59,578 nucleotides of DNA, from the NCBI GenBank assembly GCA_024278835.1, contig JAJRSK010000040.1, forward strand, positions 1 through 59,578, in the 5' to 3' direction. The position numbers were made by a program, and so were the translations under genes. The stretch comes from Campylobacterales bacterium. GTDB lineage: Bacteria; Campylobacterota; Campylobacteria; Campylobacterales; QNZT01. The notes under the pieces were generated by a model. It saw only the letters and a list, made by a program, of their open reading frames with translations. It searched no databases and was not told the DNA's origin. Below are positions 8,846-18,444 of this stretch, piece by piece (within the stretch, counting starts at the first letter, position 1; each line of letters opens with the position of its first letter).

Positions 8846-10236
8846 GAGGGTAAATATCGCCCCGTCTTTAGCATTTTTTACACTTAGTTTACCACCCATC
8901 TCTTTTTCGATGATGGTCTTGGCGATATAGAGTCCGATACCGTCACTCTTTGCTTTGGTGGAGAAATAGGGGTCAAATATCTTTGCTAAGTTTTTACTCT
9001 CTATGCCTCCTGCGTTGTCTTCTATCATGATAGTATTTTTCTCTATCATGATAGAGATATGAGGGGAGGATATCTCTCTTTGTAGTAGGGCATCTCTTGC
9101 ATTGTTGATGAGGTTTAAAATCACTTGTTCAAATTCGTTTTTATTTGCATACATAGTAAAATCATGCTGGCACTTTATCTCGTAAGATACTTTGCTAAGT
9201 TGGGCTATCATGATGGCTTCCTCACACGCTTCTTTGGCAAAAAAATTCTCTTTCTCTTTGCTTGGATTATAAAAATTTGAAAAGAGCTCAATCGTCTGAG
9301 ACATATAGGTGATTTGTCTTTTTCCCTCTTCTAGTTTGGATGTGATAAATGCTGGGTTGTCGGACTTTTTTTTCATATTCATAAAGAGATAGGAGAGGTG
9401 GGTAAGGGGTTGACGCCACTGGTGGGCGATGGTAGATATCATCTCTCCCATAGATGCCAAGCGAGATTGTTGGAGTAGCAAGCTTTGCTGGATGACGCGT
9501 TCATCTTCTAGTACCTTCATCTTGTACGCGATGGCAAGGGAGAGTATCATCGACTACAAGGCAAAAGTGGTGTGTAAAAATGGAAAATCCATGTTGAAGT
9601 ATGATGTGAGATTTGAATAGACAAATACCCCCATCATGATAACCATCATCCAACCATAATAGAAAAAGTAAAAGGCCTTATCTTTTCGGGGGAGTAGCCG
9701 CTTTGCTTCGGTGATAACAAGCCAAACAGGGAGAAAAACAGGAATGATGCGGGTTAAAACACTATGCGAGAAGTAGAGTGTCAATAGCATATCTATGATA
9801 GCCATCACCTTGATGACTTCTATGAGGTAAAATAGTTTTTTATCTGCTTTTGTGATATTTAAAAAATGTTTGATAAAAAGGATAGAAAAGAGAAGGATGG
9901 CTATCTGTGAAATGTCATAGAGGATATAATTTCTAAATGTAAAGATTTCATTGAGTGGCACGATATGCAGGCTATCTAAGGATGCTAAAAAGACGATAAC
10001 AGATATTTGCCCTAAAGAGTAGTAGAGATAACGCTTATCAAAGCTATAGATATAGAGGGCTAGATAGCAGCAGAGAGGATGACACCAAAACAGAGTGTCG
10101 CAACAAAGACTTTAATCGGCGTATAGTGTGAATAAATCTTGACATCATCTAAAAAAAGTCCTTCATACGAAAAGAGCATATAGAGTATAAATGCTCCTAT
10201 GGCTATGAGTTTGAGAGTGAGGGTTTTATCTATCAT
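8837..10236 (-). pseudogene. 7TM-DISM histidine kinase, broken by a frameshift and an amber codon
   Basis: Read as one gene this encodes about 466 residues: several membrane helices with the 7TM-DISM signature (YIYSFDKRYLYYSLG), then a HisKA domain with the phospho-acceptor in STIAHQWRQPL and an HATPase with N, G1 and G2 boxes (ILNLINNARDAL, IEDNAGGI, DGIGLYIAKTII). Two lesions break it. The first frame ends at TAG 10060-10062 and the reading continues in another frame; an in-frame TAG lies at 9554-9556, one codon before an ATG that would express only the soluble kinase half. The start ATG (10236) lies in a TATCATGATA copy and overlaps the stop of the response regulator (ATGA). Cytoplasmic kinase core 8837-9550 is intact and could be made separately. 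Confidence 0.8.
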
Positions 10237-10907
10237 GATAGGGCTATTTTGTAGCCTAGTTTGGAGTAGTTTTCTATGAGGGATTTTTCTGTCTTTTTGC
10301 GTAGGTTTTTGACAAGGGTTTTTAAGGCATCCTCACTCATCACCCCATCAAATACGAAATTTTCTATCTCCCTATAAGAGCATATATGTTCTGGGTTTTT
10401 CACTAAGAGTTTTAAAAATAATCTCTCTTGGTGGCTGAGTTTTATCACCTCATCATGATAGAAAAGCACTTGGTTAAAACAGTCATAGGTATGCTCTTTT
10501 GTCAGAGGGATGATATTTGAGTTGTCTTCTTTTAATTTCTCAAAATAGAGTTCTAACGCCTCAGTAAGTTCCTCTTCATCGATAGGCTTAACGAGATATT
10601 TGACAAGTTGTAACTCTACGGCTTTTAAAAGATACTCTGTTTTGGTATGGGCGGTGGTGATGATGATAGGGGTTTTAGCGTCTGTTTTTCGTACTCTTTC
10701 ACAGAGTTCTAACCCACTCATCTTTGGCATAGATATATCAGTGATGATGATATCTGGTCTCTTATCATGATAGAGTTCTAGGGCCTTAAACGCATTGTCT
10801 GCCTGGTAGATGGTCTCAAAGGTATCTTCCAAGAAGAGCACAGCATTTTCACGTATAAAGTCTTCATCTTCGACATACAGTAGCGAAAGTGCTTGTGATG
10901 TCGACAT
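10233..10907 (-). CDS. OmpR-type response regulator
   Basis: A 224-residue two-component regulator. Receiver domain at 1-120 with acidic pair VEDED (about 12-16), phospho-acceptor Asp in IIITDISMP (about 57), Thr in IIITTAHT and Lys in YLVKPID. The C-terminal winged helix (about 140-224) has ERLFLKLLVKNPEHICSY and ALKTLVKNLRKK as recognition elements. Its stop codon TGA is part of a TATCATGATA palindrome and overlaps the start of the histidine kinase gene, its natural partner, which is disrupted. The regulator itself is intact and may now act without that sensor or with another kinase. Confidence 0.9.
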   Translation of the reverse strand: MSTSQALSLLYVEDEDFIRENAVLFLEDTFETIYQADNAFKALELYHDKRPDIIITDISMPKMSGLELCERVRKTDAKTPIIITTAHTKTEYLLKAVELQLVKYLVKPIDEEELTEALELYFEKLKEDNSNIIPLTKEHTYDCFNQVLFYHDEVIKLSHQERLFLKLLVKNPEHICSYREIENFVFDGVMSEDALKTLVKNLRKKTEKSLIENYSKLGYKIALS

Positions 10908-10918
10908 GAAGACTCCTT

Positions 10919-12016
10919 TTATTTCATAGGTAGAATCTTTCCAAGTAGAAACTGTGAAACTGCAGGCTGTCCTACAGCTTCATTGAAATGAATACCATCA
11001 AGATACCATGCATTAAATTCTGTAGTACCTCGTGCAGGCATGATATCATCAACAAAGTTAACAAAAGGAAAATTTAATTCTGATGCTATTTCTTTATAGA
11101 CAGCTAAATAGGTATTTGACGCTATCTTCCAATCTTTAAAAGGGTTGGTTGAGGTAAGCAAAAACTTTGTTTTCGGTTTGGACTGCTTAATTGTATTAAT
11201 CATGCGTAATATCTGTGATTTAATTTCTACATGAATTTGGTCAGGAGTATACCCCAAGTGATAAAGTGCAGAATAATCATTGGACCCCATTGAAAAATCA
11301 ACAAAACTTGTTGCCCCATCATTTGGTATCTTGTTTATAGCATCTTGGACACTAATCCATGATCTTCCTTGTTCTGCCTCCGTATAATGTAAGTCTCCAT
11401 TAAAGGTTTTAAACATCAGTCCACCTTGTGCTACAAGATAAGAAGTAACATTATAGTTTTGTAAAGAAGCCTCAATATCTTCAAAGATATGTCTTGACGT
11501 ATTATTAAGATTGTCAGGTGTGACGGTATTAACTCTTGTACTATCGCCTATACAGATATAAGTGACATCTTGTAGTGTTCCCTCACCAGAACGTTTAATC
11601 ATATCTTGAATAACAGCTAATGGCGAAAGATCTGGTGCAGGGTTTGATTTAACTGAGATGGAAATTGCATCTTTACTTTCATTTTCTTGATTAAAATTAA
11701 GTATAAGGGTGATGGAGTAGTTTCCTTCTTGTGAAGGAGCTGTCCATGTAAGGATTGATTCAGTTCCCAAGCGTTGACCTTCGCTATTTGTCCATGTGTA
11801 AGTAACTGAATTATCACCAATATCACTATTTTCTGCACTTAGTAATACTTCTGCACCTGGGCTAACTTCATGAGATGTAGCTTCCGCTTTTGCCACGATT
11901 TTATTATTAATATTTTCTACTTTGTCGGTATCTGCAGTTTTTACTGAATCTCCACAACCCGCAAAAAAGAGGGCAGTAGCCGTTAAAATTTGTATCAATA
12001 GTAGCTTTATTTTCAT
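10919..12016 (-). CDS. SGNH/GDSL-hydrolase lipoprotein with Ig-like domain
   Basis: A 365-residue lipoprotein (lipobox FFAGC, Cys at about 21). Residues about 40-120 form a PKD/Ig-like beta domain (SPGAEVLLSAENSD, YTWTNSEG, GNYSITLIL). The hydrolase domain follows: block I CIGDST, a Gly near VAQGG, block III GSND and block V DGIHF with catalytic Asp/His. SGNH enzymes remove acyl groups from lipids or polysaccharides; here a secreted carbohydrate esterase is the likeliest role. It has a paralogue at 45842-46642 without the Ig domain. The start follows AAAGGGG. Upstream lies AATGTCGATATACT, shared with the promoter at 16266. Confidence 0.82.
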   Translation of the reverse strand: MKIKLLLIQILTATALFFAGCGDSVKTADTDKVENINNKIVAKAEATSHEVSPGAEVLLSAENSDIGDNSVTYTWTNSEGQRLGTESILTWTAPSQEGNYSITLILNFNQENESKDAISISVKSNPAPDLSPLAVIQDMIKRSGEGTLQDVTYICIGDSTRVNTVTPDNLNNTSRHIFEDIEASLQNYNVTSYLVAQGGLMFKTFNGDLHYTEAEQGRSWISVQDAINKIPNDGATSFVDFSMGSNDYSALYHLGYTPDQIHVEIKSQILRMINTIKQSKPKTKFLLTSTNPFKDWKIASNTYLAVYKEIASELNFPFVNFVDDIMPARGTTEFNAWYLDGIHFNEAVGQPAVSQFLLGKILPMK

Positions 12017-12148
12017 AATTAGATGTACCCCTTTATAATTATATATAGAAAGTATATCGACATTTATTTATGACAAGTTAATAAAAATTTAATTTAACCA
12101 CTTTTTAGCCACAATTTTAAGATAAACTAGATTTTACAAGGAGTTTTA

Positions 12149-12721
12149 GTACGTAACAAGATTTTATTGATGCTGTTTTTAGCCATTTTTCTACAAGCAG
12201 ATTCTCTTCCTCTGCAGGGTAAAAGATATGGTGTGGAGTTTAATATCCCTAGGCTTTTAACCTATAGTGAATCATGGAAAAGTGCTAGTGGGACATTTTC
12301 TTATTTTAATCAAGAAGAGCATGTTGAGTTAGCCTTACCTTGGCACGTAGCATTTTATACGGATAGAGAGGGAAATATTGATGAAGAACATTATGATGTG
12401 TACAATCTAGATATCCACTATCGTAAGTTTCTGGGTGAGGAGATGAATGGTTTTTATCTGAGTGGATTTGCGAGGCTCTCTTATCTCAACGGTCTTTTAG
12501 AGTATGAAGATGTGTATAAAAAAACAACAAAACTTGGTCTAGGTGTGGGGTTGGGATATAGAGTATTTCCTAAAAAGCAACCTTACTACTGGGGTATTGG
12601 ATTGATTGTGGGTAGGTATATCACTGGTGAAAATGAGATTTATAGAGAGGTGGGATTTGGTATCGAAGATGCACCGTTTATCATCGATGTTGAATTTTTA
12701 AAATTTGGTTATGCATTTTAA
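12149..12721 (+). CDS. Predicted outer-membrane or exported beta-strand protein; odd start codon
   Basis: About 190 residues; not recognised. The N-terminus is a signal peptide (RNKILLMLFLAIFLQADS) and the rest is built of alternating aromatic/hydrophobic strands (GFYLSGFARLSYLNG, LGLGVGLGYRV, YWGIGLIVGRY) ending in Phe, as in small outer-membrane barrels. AAGGAG (12138-12143) lies 5 bp before an in-frame GTA at 12149, which I take as the translation start, possibly a mutated GTG. The first standard in-frame starts, TTG 12167 and ATG 12170, are too far from the ribosome site and would trim the signal peptide. The next gene begins 20 bp after the stop codon. Confidence 0.6.
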   Translation, partial: VRNKILLMLFLAIFLQADSLPLQGKRYGVEFNIPRLLTYSESWKSASGTFSYFNQEEHVELALPWHVAFYTDREGNIDEEHYDVYNLDIHYRKFLGEEMNGFYLSGFARLSYLNGLLEYEDVYKKTTKLGLGVGLGYRVFPKKQPYYWGIGLIVGRYITGENEIYREVGFGIEDAPFIIDVEFLKFGYAF

Positions 12722-12740
12722 TTTTAATAAAGGAGAATAT

Positions 12741-13238
12741 GTGAAAACAATGTTTATGGCTATTATGATATCTATCATGATAAGTGGTTGTGATTATAAG
12801 TATAAGAGTCCATGCAAAAAAGCAAAGTATCTATCAGCAGAGGATTTACGGGTAAATTATCCCAAGGTAAGTGCGCCTAAGCAGATAGAAAAAGCAGCAA
12901 AAATTTATAATTATATGGATGGTGAGATACTACTCATCAATGAACGCAATAAAGGTATCCATGTGGTCAATAACCGTGTGAGAGAAACACCACAAAATAC
13001 TGCCTTTATCGAAACCCCTGGCAACATCGACATGGCGGTAAAAGATGGCTATATGTACGTGGATAGTTTCACGGACTTGATAGTGCTTGACATACGTAAT
13101 ATCAATGACATCAAGACAGTCTATAGAAAAGAGAAAGTATTTCCTTATGATCTGATGCAGGCAGCTGATAAAACGAGCGGTGAGTGTTATGACTATGACC
13201 ACAATAAAAAAGATGCTTTTGTCATCGGGTTTAAGTAG
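12741..13238 (+). CDS. Lipoprotein, N-terminal half of an LVIVD-type beta-propeller
   Basis: A 165-residue lipoprotein. GTG 12741 is chosen because AAGGAG lies at the right distance and it gives a full signal peptide with lipobox MISGC. Residues about 45-150 hold propeller strands: EILLINERNKGIHVVNN, PGNIDMAVKDGYMYVDSF, DLIVLDIRNIND, VFPYDL. From memory of the family, one longer protein in other phyla carries this block followed by a second block starting GGSMARF. Here the first gene stops after DAFVIGFK, and the second block is in the next gene. The pair therefore looks like a split propeller; function unknown, exported and membrane-anchored. Confidence 0.65.
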   Translation: MKTMFMAIMISIMISGCDYKYKSPCKKAKYLSAEDLRVNYPKVSAPKQIEKAAKIYNYMDGEILLINERNKGIHVVNNRVRETPQNTAFIETPGNIDMAVKDGYMYVDSFTDLIVLDIRNINDIKTVYRKEKVFPYDLMQAADKTSGECYDYDHNKKDAFVIGFK

Positions 13239-13247
13239 GAGATGGAT

Positions 13248-14018
13248 ATGAAATATTTTATACTAACAATGACATTTTTAGCAGCTATCATGATAGGCTG
13301 TGGTTCAGGATTAACTTCTGGTACTAGCGACAGTGCAAGTGCTGGAACAGGGAAAGGTGGCTCTATGGCACGTTTTACGATAAGTGGGGATAAACTCTAC
13401 ACACTTAATGATAGATATATCAATGCCTTTGACATCTCTGTGCCAGATAGGCCTTCTCCAGATATTTCTCAACCAGTACCTTTTGATGTAGAGACACTCT
13501 ATGCTTATGATAAGTATCTCTATGTGGGTGCTGAAAGCGGTGTATATATCTACAATCAAGAACTAGATAAAGTAGGAGAATTTACCCACACAAAAAGTTG
13601 TGATCCTGTGGTGATACAAAATGGTATAGCTTTTGTGACGTTAAGTAGCGGTAGTCGTTGTCGCCTCACTAGTGGAGAAAACACCATACAGTTCTTAGAT
13701 GTACGTGACCCACTTCAGCCAAAATTTATCGGAAAGAAAAATATGGTACATCCTACGGGACTTGGTATCGATGGTAAGAATCTTTTTGTCTGTGATGGTG
13801 TAGGTGGATTGAAGTTATTTGATGTGAATGTCACGCAAAGCAATGAGACAAACACAACATCCGTAGTACTCACGTACAATAGAGCTAGTTCACAACCTGA
13901 TATCGACTGTTATGATGTGATAGCCCATAAAGATTTGTTGGTAGTGAGTAATGGTGAAGATGTGAAGCAATTTGACTACAGTCATTTACCGATGGCTCCT
14001 CTTGGAGATATAAAGTAA
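13248..14018 (+). CDS. Lipoprotein, C-terminal half of an LVIVD-type beta-propeller
   Basis: A 256-residue lipoprotein starting at ATG 13248 (6 bp after AGGAG), with lipobox IMIGC whose Ile-Met-Ile codons are a TATCATGATA copy. A Ser/Gly-rich linker leads to GGSMARFTISGDKLYTL, then repeated blades: INAFDISVPDRP, YLYVGAESGVYIYN, SCDPVVIQNGIAFVTL, IQFLDVRDPLQPKFIG, GLGIDGKNLFVCDGVGGLKLFD, YDVIAHKDLLVV. This matches the second part of single-chain LVIVD propellers, the first part being the gene 9 bp upstream. The two lipoproteins probably assemble together. No enzymatic motif seen. Confidence 0.7.
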   Translation: MKYFILTMTFLAAIMIGCGSGLTSGTSDSASAGTGKGGSMARFTISGDKLYTLNDRYINAFDISVPDRPSPDISQPVPFDVETLYAYDKYLYVGAESGVYIYNQELDKVGEFTHTKSCDPVVIQNGIAFVTLSSGSRCRLTSGENTIQFLDVRDPLQPKFIGKKNMVHPTGLGIDGKNLFVCDGVGGLKLFDVNVTQSNETNTTSVVLTYNRASSQPDIDCYDVIAHKDLLVVSNGEDVKQFDYSHLPMAPLGDIK

Positions 14019-14042
14019 TAAATAAAATTTAAGGAATTGATT

Positions 14043-14867
14043 ATGATAAAAAGTTTTTCGTTAGTGGCTATGGCTGCGTTGGTGATGGTAGGGTGTGGAA
14101 GTAGTGGAAAGTCAGGTGAGCCAGCTGCTCAATTTGTGACAAAAAATACCAATGCAGTTACCATCAGCGGATTGCAAAGTTTGGGTGAAACAGTCAGTAA
14201 AGATTCGCTCATATCTGTTAAATCATCAGCAAGTAACACTTATAGTAAAGATAGTGATACTGGATATGTGGACAATGGTCAACCTTGCGATACTGGGTCT
14301 ATGACCTTTAGCGGCGGAGAAGGTTCTTCATCATTCTCTTTAGATGCACAAAATTGTGTTAAAGATGGTTCAACTATGAATGGTGCACTAAGTGCCACTA
14401 TCTCTGAAGCTTCAAAAACAGCGTCTGGTACAGTATTGAGAGATTTTACTGTTGTAGAAGAAGGTGTTAATCTCTTTTTAGCAAAGGGAAGTAAAGTATC
14501 TATCAACAACCAAATCATTCGGGCAGACTTTCAAGCTGAAGTCAATGATGAAGTTATTTCAGCTGATAATCTTTCTGTGAATTTTGCAGAACGCAGCAAC
14601 GGTGCTTCTTTCTCATTTACTTCAGGTAAGGTAAATATCGCAGGATACTACTTTGAGTTTGTTTCACAACCCTCTCCTTTTGTGATTGGAGAAAGTGGTA
14701 TCGAGTCAGGCATTTTAAGACTCAAAGATGGTGCAGGACACAAAGTAGAATTGGTAGTAGAATCTGTCAATCATCTCTATTTAGGTGTGGATGAAAATGG
14801 CGATGGTCAAATCACAGAAAGTGAAAAACTAAGAGATAACTTTTTAGCAGAAGACTTTACACTCTAA
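14043..14867 (+). CDS. Lipoprotein with EF-hand-like calcium loop
   Basis: A 274-residue lipoprotein with a lipobox VMVGC, a Gly/Ser-rich middle predicted as beta strands, and near the C-terminus the loop DENGDGQITESE, which satisfies the EF-hand/dockerin calcium-ligand pattern (positions 1, 3, 5, 7, 9, 12). ATG 14043 is preferred over TTG 14037 because of AAGGA spacing. It follows the split propeller genes and belongs to the same run of exported lipoproteins. The family is not one I can name; a calcium-stabilised surface protein is a reasonable guess. Confidence 0.65.
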   Translation: MIKSFSLVAMAALVMVGCGSSGKSGEPAAQFVTKNTNAVTISGLQSLGETVSKDSLISVKSSASNTYSKDSDTGYVDNGQPCDTGSMTFSGGEGSSSFSLDAQNCVKDGSTMNGALSATISEASKTASGTVLRDFTVVEEGVNLFLAKGSKVSINNQIIRADFQAEVNDEVISADNLSVNFAERSNGASFSFTSGKVNIAGYYFEFVSQPSPFVIGESGIESGILRLKDGAGHKVELVVESVNHLYLGVDENGDGQITESEKLRDNFLAEDFTL

Positions 14868-14933
14868 AAGTCCTTGCTAAGTGCCTCTTTAGACTATATA
14901 CGTTAAAATCTCCAAAAATTTAAAGGGGTTGTT

Positions 14934-15173
14934 ATGTGTGCTGAAAGAATGCAAAGGATTTTGACCGCACTGATGTTAGGAATCATCCTATACTTTTTTG
15001 CGACAGGTTCTGCCGAACTTCAAGCAGGTGCTGTGTCTAGTTTTAATTTTCAAGTAGCTGTGGTATTGCAATTTTTTGTGATTATCATGATGCTTGTCTG
15101 GGCGTTTACCAACTTTTGTCCATCTACATGGATGATGAAGAAAACATTTCCTCCTTGTGACTGGGAAAAATAA
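14934..15173 (+). CDS. Small DUF2892-like membrane protein
   Basis: A 79-residue protein with two hydrophobic helices (RILTALMLGIILYFFATG and VAVVLQFFVIIMMLVWAFTN) and the C-terminal FCPSTWMMKKTFPPCDW with two cysteines. This layout matches the YgaP-type membrane domain often fused to rhodaneses in other bacteria, here without a rhodanese. The start follows AAAGGGG. The purM start codon lies immediately after its stop, so the two are cotranscribed; a functional tie is not evident. Confidence 0.6.
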   Translation: MCAERMQRILTALMLGIILYFFATGSAELQAGAVSSFNFQVAVVLQFFVIIMMLVWAFTNFCPSTWMMKKTFPPCDWEK

Positions 15174-16169
15174 ATGAACAATAAAATATCTTATAAAGAT
15201 GCCGGTGTCGATATCGATGCGGGGAATCAATTTGTCGAAAACATCAAACCGCATGTAAAATCAACTTTTGATAAAAATGTTATCGGAGGCATTGGTTCTT
15301 TTGCTGGGGCGTATGCACTGCCTACTGGCTATAAAGAGCCTGTGATGTTAGCGGCGACAGATGGTGTAGGGACTAAACTCAAACTGGCTATCGATGCACA
15401 AAAGTTTGATACCGTAGGCATAGACCTTGTGGCGATGTGTGTCAATGATCTTATCTGTAACTTTGGTACGCCATCGTTTTTTTTAGATTATTACGCAACA
15501 AGTGAACTCAAAACGGATGAAGCAAGTGATGTTGTAAAGGGTATCGCCGCGGGGTGTGTTGAGAGTGAATGTGCCCTTATCGGTGGAGAAACAGCGGAGA
15601 TGCCAGGGATGTATGCGGCAGGTGATTTTGACTTGGCTGGTTTTGCAGTGGGCGTGGCGGAGAAATCAGAGATGGATAGACTCTCTCGTGTAAAAGAGGG
15701 TGATATTGTCATCGCGCTTCCTAGTTCGGGTGTGCACTCAAATGGTTTTTCACTTGTGCGAAAGCTTCTTTTTGAAAAACTCAATATGTCTTTTGATACA
15801 GAGTTAGAGGGCGAACACCTCATCGATATACTTTTGACACCAACGCGTATCTATGTAAAGACATTTAAAAAATTAAAAGATAAAATCAATGCACTAGCAC
15901 ATATCACGGGTGGTGGTATCGTCGAAAATTTACCACGGATGTTGCCTTCACACCTCAGTGCAAAGATAGATAAAGAGAGTATCCAAGTGCTACCAATCTT
16001 CAAGCTTATGAGCCATCATGTAGAGGAGAGCGAAATGTATCGTACTTTTAACATGGGTGTAGGAATGACACTCGTTGTGAGTTCTGAAAATGTGGATGCT
16101 GTCCTTGAAGGCAGTGATGGTTATATCATCGGTAAAATCGTTAGTGGTGACGGCTCCGTCATCATGTAG
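15174..16169 (+). CDS. purM: Phosphoribosylformylglycinamidine cyclo-ligase (AIR synthetase)
   Basis: A 331-residue enzyme of de novo purine synthesis that converts FGAM to AIR with ATP. Family motifs are clear: YKDAGVDIDAGNQFV at the N-terminus, GGIGSFAGAY, ATDGVGTKL, DLVAMCVNDL (metal/ATP site), the GGETAEMPGMY loop and HITGGGIVENLPRML near the C-terminus. Length is normal. Start ATG immediately follows the previous stop. It is separated from purB (28149-29477), so purine genes are dispersed here. Confidence 0.97.
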   Translation: MNNKISYKDAGVDIDAGNQFVENIKPHVKSTFDKNVIGGIGSFAGAYALPTGYKEPVMLAATDGVGTKLKLAIDAQKFDTVGIDLVAMCVNDLICNFGTPSFFLDYYATSELKTDEASDVVKGIAAGCVESECALIGGETAEMPGMYAAGDFDLAGFAVGVAEKSEMDRLSRVKEGDIVIALPSSGVHSNGFSLVRKLLFEKLNMSFDTELEGEHLIDILLTPTRIYVKTFKKLKDKINALAHITGGGIVENLPRMLPSHLSAKIDKESIQVLPIFKLMSHHVEESEMYRTFNMGVGMTLVVSSENVDAVLEGSDGYIIGKIVSGDGSVIM

Positions 16170-16246
16170 CAGTCCCTCTCTTTGGGGGATACTGTATTTT
16201 TATAGAGAAAAATATAAAATATTATATAAATAATTACTTTTTTCAT

Positions 16247-16273
16247 TAAAGTTAGTATTAATAATGTCGATAT
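16247..16273 (+). promoter_or_regulatory. Sigma-28 (FliA)-like promoter
   Basis: TAAAGTTA, 11 bases, then GTCGATAT. This is close to the flagellar sigma-28 consensus TAAAGTTT-N11-GCCGATAA with exactly the expected spacing. It lies about 50 bp upstream of the PAS-GGDEF-EAL gene, which would place that c-di-GMP enzyme in the motility regulon. Confidence 0.55.
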
Positions 16274-16323
16274 ACTCCTAAGAAAAAGAAGTGTTTTCAC
16301 TTATCATGATAGGAAAATTGACT

Positions 16324-18444
16324 ATGAGTACAAAAAAAGAGTTAGAACAGTTATTTAGTGAAATAACAAACGTCGCTATCTTTGCAACAGATGAAAATCG
16401 CGTGGTATGCGAGTGGAATAGTGCATGTGAAAACCTCTATGGATATAGTAAAGATGAGGCTATTGGTGAAACACTAGAATCATTGATTGTGCCTGTGCAT
16501 CTCAAAGATTTATTTGTTTGTGAATTTGAAGAAGCATACAAAAGTGACAAACCACTCTCTGCGCTTGAGGTAGAATATAGAAGAAAAGATAACGCGATGG
16601 TGCTAGTCAATGCCAACACGATATTTGTAAATGAAGGTAAAAAGAGAAAGTTTTATGCTTTTACTATCGATGTGAAAACAATGCATACAAGTTCAAGCCT
16701 AAGTGATGCCATCAACCCTCAAACTGCGGATAAAGAGAAACTTATTGTCATCTCTTTTGATAAGAGTAACCGTATCAATGCCTTTAATACCTTTGCCGAG
16801 GAGTTAACAGGATACCGTAAAAATGATGTATTGGGCAAAGATTTTGTGGCAACATTCGTACCTGAAAATTATCAAGAGAAGATACGCAATGATATCAAAG
16901 GGATTGCCAATGATAGACGCTCACGCCTCTCTTTTGACTTTCCCATCATCTGCCGAAATGGTGATAAAAAAGTAGTCAAATGGGAAAAATCACTCAAGAG
17001 CAAAAAAGCAGATGAAGAGATAGTCCTACTTATTGGCGTAGACTCTAAAGGGGATGAAAAGTTAGAGTATCTAGCAAACTATGACTCACTCACTGACTTA
17101 CCCAATAAAAATTTATTGATTGAAAAAATGCAAACATCTATGAATAAAGCAGTCAAACTAGATGAAAACATGGTGACACTCTTTTTAAATCTCGATAATT
17201 TTAAGACGATAAACCAAACCTTTGGTTATAACTTTGGTGATAAGCTTTTACAAGCGGTGAGTGAGAGAATGTGTTCAAAGCTTCGAGATTATGATACCGT
17301 TGCACGATTTTCTGGTGATGAGTTTGTTCTCGTGTTTGATAACATCGTGGATGATTTAGCGGCGGGTTCTCTGGCAAATCGCGTTTCAGCTCTCTTTGAT
17401 GATTCTTTTAAACTTGAGGGACATGAACTATTTCTATCGGTAAATATGGGACTTTCATTTTTCCCCTCTCATGGAAATGATGTCAAAACACTTATCAAAC
17501 ATGCCAACCTTGCAATGATAAAATCTAAAGAAGATAAATCTGTTAAATTTCAAATCTTTAAACAGTCCATGAACGATGATATCACCAATCGTATCGCACT
17601 TGAAACAAGTTTGAAAAAAGCGATTCATAATGGAGAATTTTTTGTTGAGTATCAGCCACAGGTTGATGCTAGAAGTCAAAAGATTGTCGGTGCTGAAGCG
17701 TTGGTGCGATGGAATCATCCAGATCTCAAGACGATTCCACCTCTTGATTTTATCCCTATCGCAGAAGATACGGGTATGATTTTGGAGATTGGAGAAATTG
17801 TTCTAAAAAAAGCGATTACGCAGGCAAAAGCATGGCATGATGCAGGATATACAGATATGAAGATGTCGGTCAATGTCTCTAGTATCCAGCTGCTTCAAAG
17901 TAATCTTTTAACAGTGATTGATGATATCTTGGAAGAGACAGGGTTTAATCCAGAATATTTAGAACTAGAGTTAACTGAGAGTGCCTTGATGCAAAATGTT
18001 GAGTTTGCTACAACTATCTTAAGAAGTTTTAAGGACAAAGGGATAAAAATAGCTATCGATGACTTTGGTACGGGATACTCATCATTTGGCTATCTTTCTA
18101 AGTTACCACTTGATTGTCTCAAGATAGATCAATCTTTTGTGCGAAAACTTAATAATTCTAAAAATGACAGAATTATCGTCTCTGCTATCAACGCTATGGC
18201 GCATAGTCTAGGTTTAGGCACTGTGGTGGAAGGCGTGGAAGAGAAATCTCAGTATGAGTATCTGAAAAACGAAGGGTGTGATGTGATTCAAGGGTATTAT
18301 TTTTCTAAACCTGTAGATGCTGCAACTTTTGAAAAACTTTTAGAAAATGGTATCAATTTAGACAATCAAGAACATGAACATTTTGATTTTGAAAAAGAAG
18401 AAGAATTAAAAAGTTATACAAAAGCACTAAAACACGCATTTTGA
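16324..18444 (+). CDS. PAS-PAS-GGDEF-EAL c-di-GMP signalling protein
   Basis: A 706-residue soluble protein with no membrane segment. Two PAS domains (about 8-115 and 135-240) precede a GGDEF domain whose signature is SGDEF (RFSGDEFVLVF) and an EAL domain with intact EALVRW, ELTESALM, DDFGTGYSSF, KIDQSFV and VVEGVEE. The EAL part should be an active phosphodiesterase; the GGDEF may be active or may bind GTP as a regulator. Start ATG 16324 has AGGA 9 bp before it; a TATCATGATA copy lies just upstream. A sigma-28-like promoter precedes it. The stop TGA falls in the first operator repeat of the next gene. Confidence 0.88.
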   Translation: MSTKKELEQLFSEITNVAIFATDENRVVCEWNSACENLYGYSKDEAIGETLESLIVPVHLKDLFVCEFEEAYKSDKPLSALEVEYRRKDNAMVLVNANTIFVNEGKKRKFYAFTIDVKTMHTSSSLSDAINPQTADKEKLIVISFDKSNRINAFNTFAEELTGYRKNDVLGKDFVATFVPENYQEKIRNDIKGIANDRRSRLSFDFPIICRNGDKKVVKWEKSLKSKKADEEIVLLIGVDSKGDEKLEYLANYDSLTDLPNKNLLIEKMQTSMNKAVKLDENMVTLFLNLDNFKTINQTFGYNFGDKLLQAVSERMCSKLRDYDTVARFSGDEFVLVFDNIVDDLAAGSLANRVSALFDDSFKLEGHELFLSVNMGLSFFPSHGNDVKTLIKHANLAMIKSKEDKSVKFQIFKQSMNDDITNRIALETSLKKAIHNGEFFVEYQPQVDARSQKIVGAEALVRWNHPDLKTIPPLDFIPIAEDTGMILEIGEIVLKKAITQAKAWHDAGYTDMKMSVNVSSIQLLQSNLLTVIDDILEETGFNPEYLELELTESALMQNVEFATTILRSFKDKGIKIAIDDFGTGYSSFGYLSKLPLDCLKIDQSFVRKLNNSKNDRIIVSAINAMAHSLGLGTVVEGVEEKSQYEYLKNEGCDVIQGYYFSKPVDAATFEKLLENGINLDNQEHEHFDFEKEEELKSYTKALKHAF

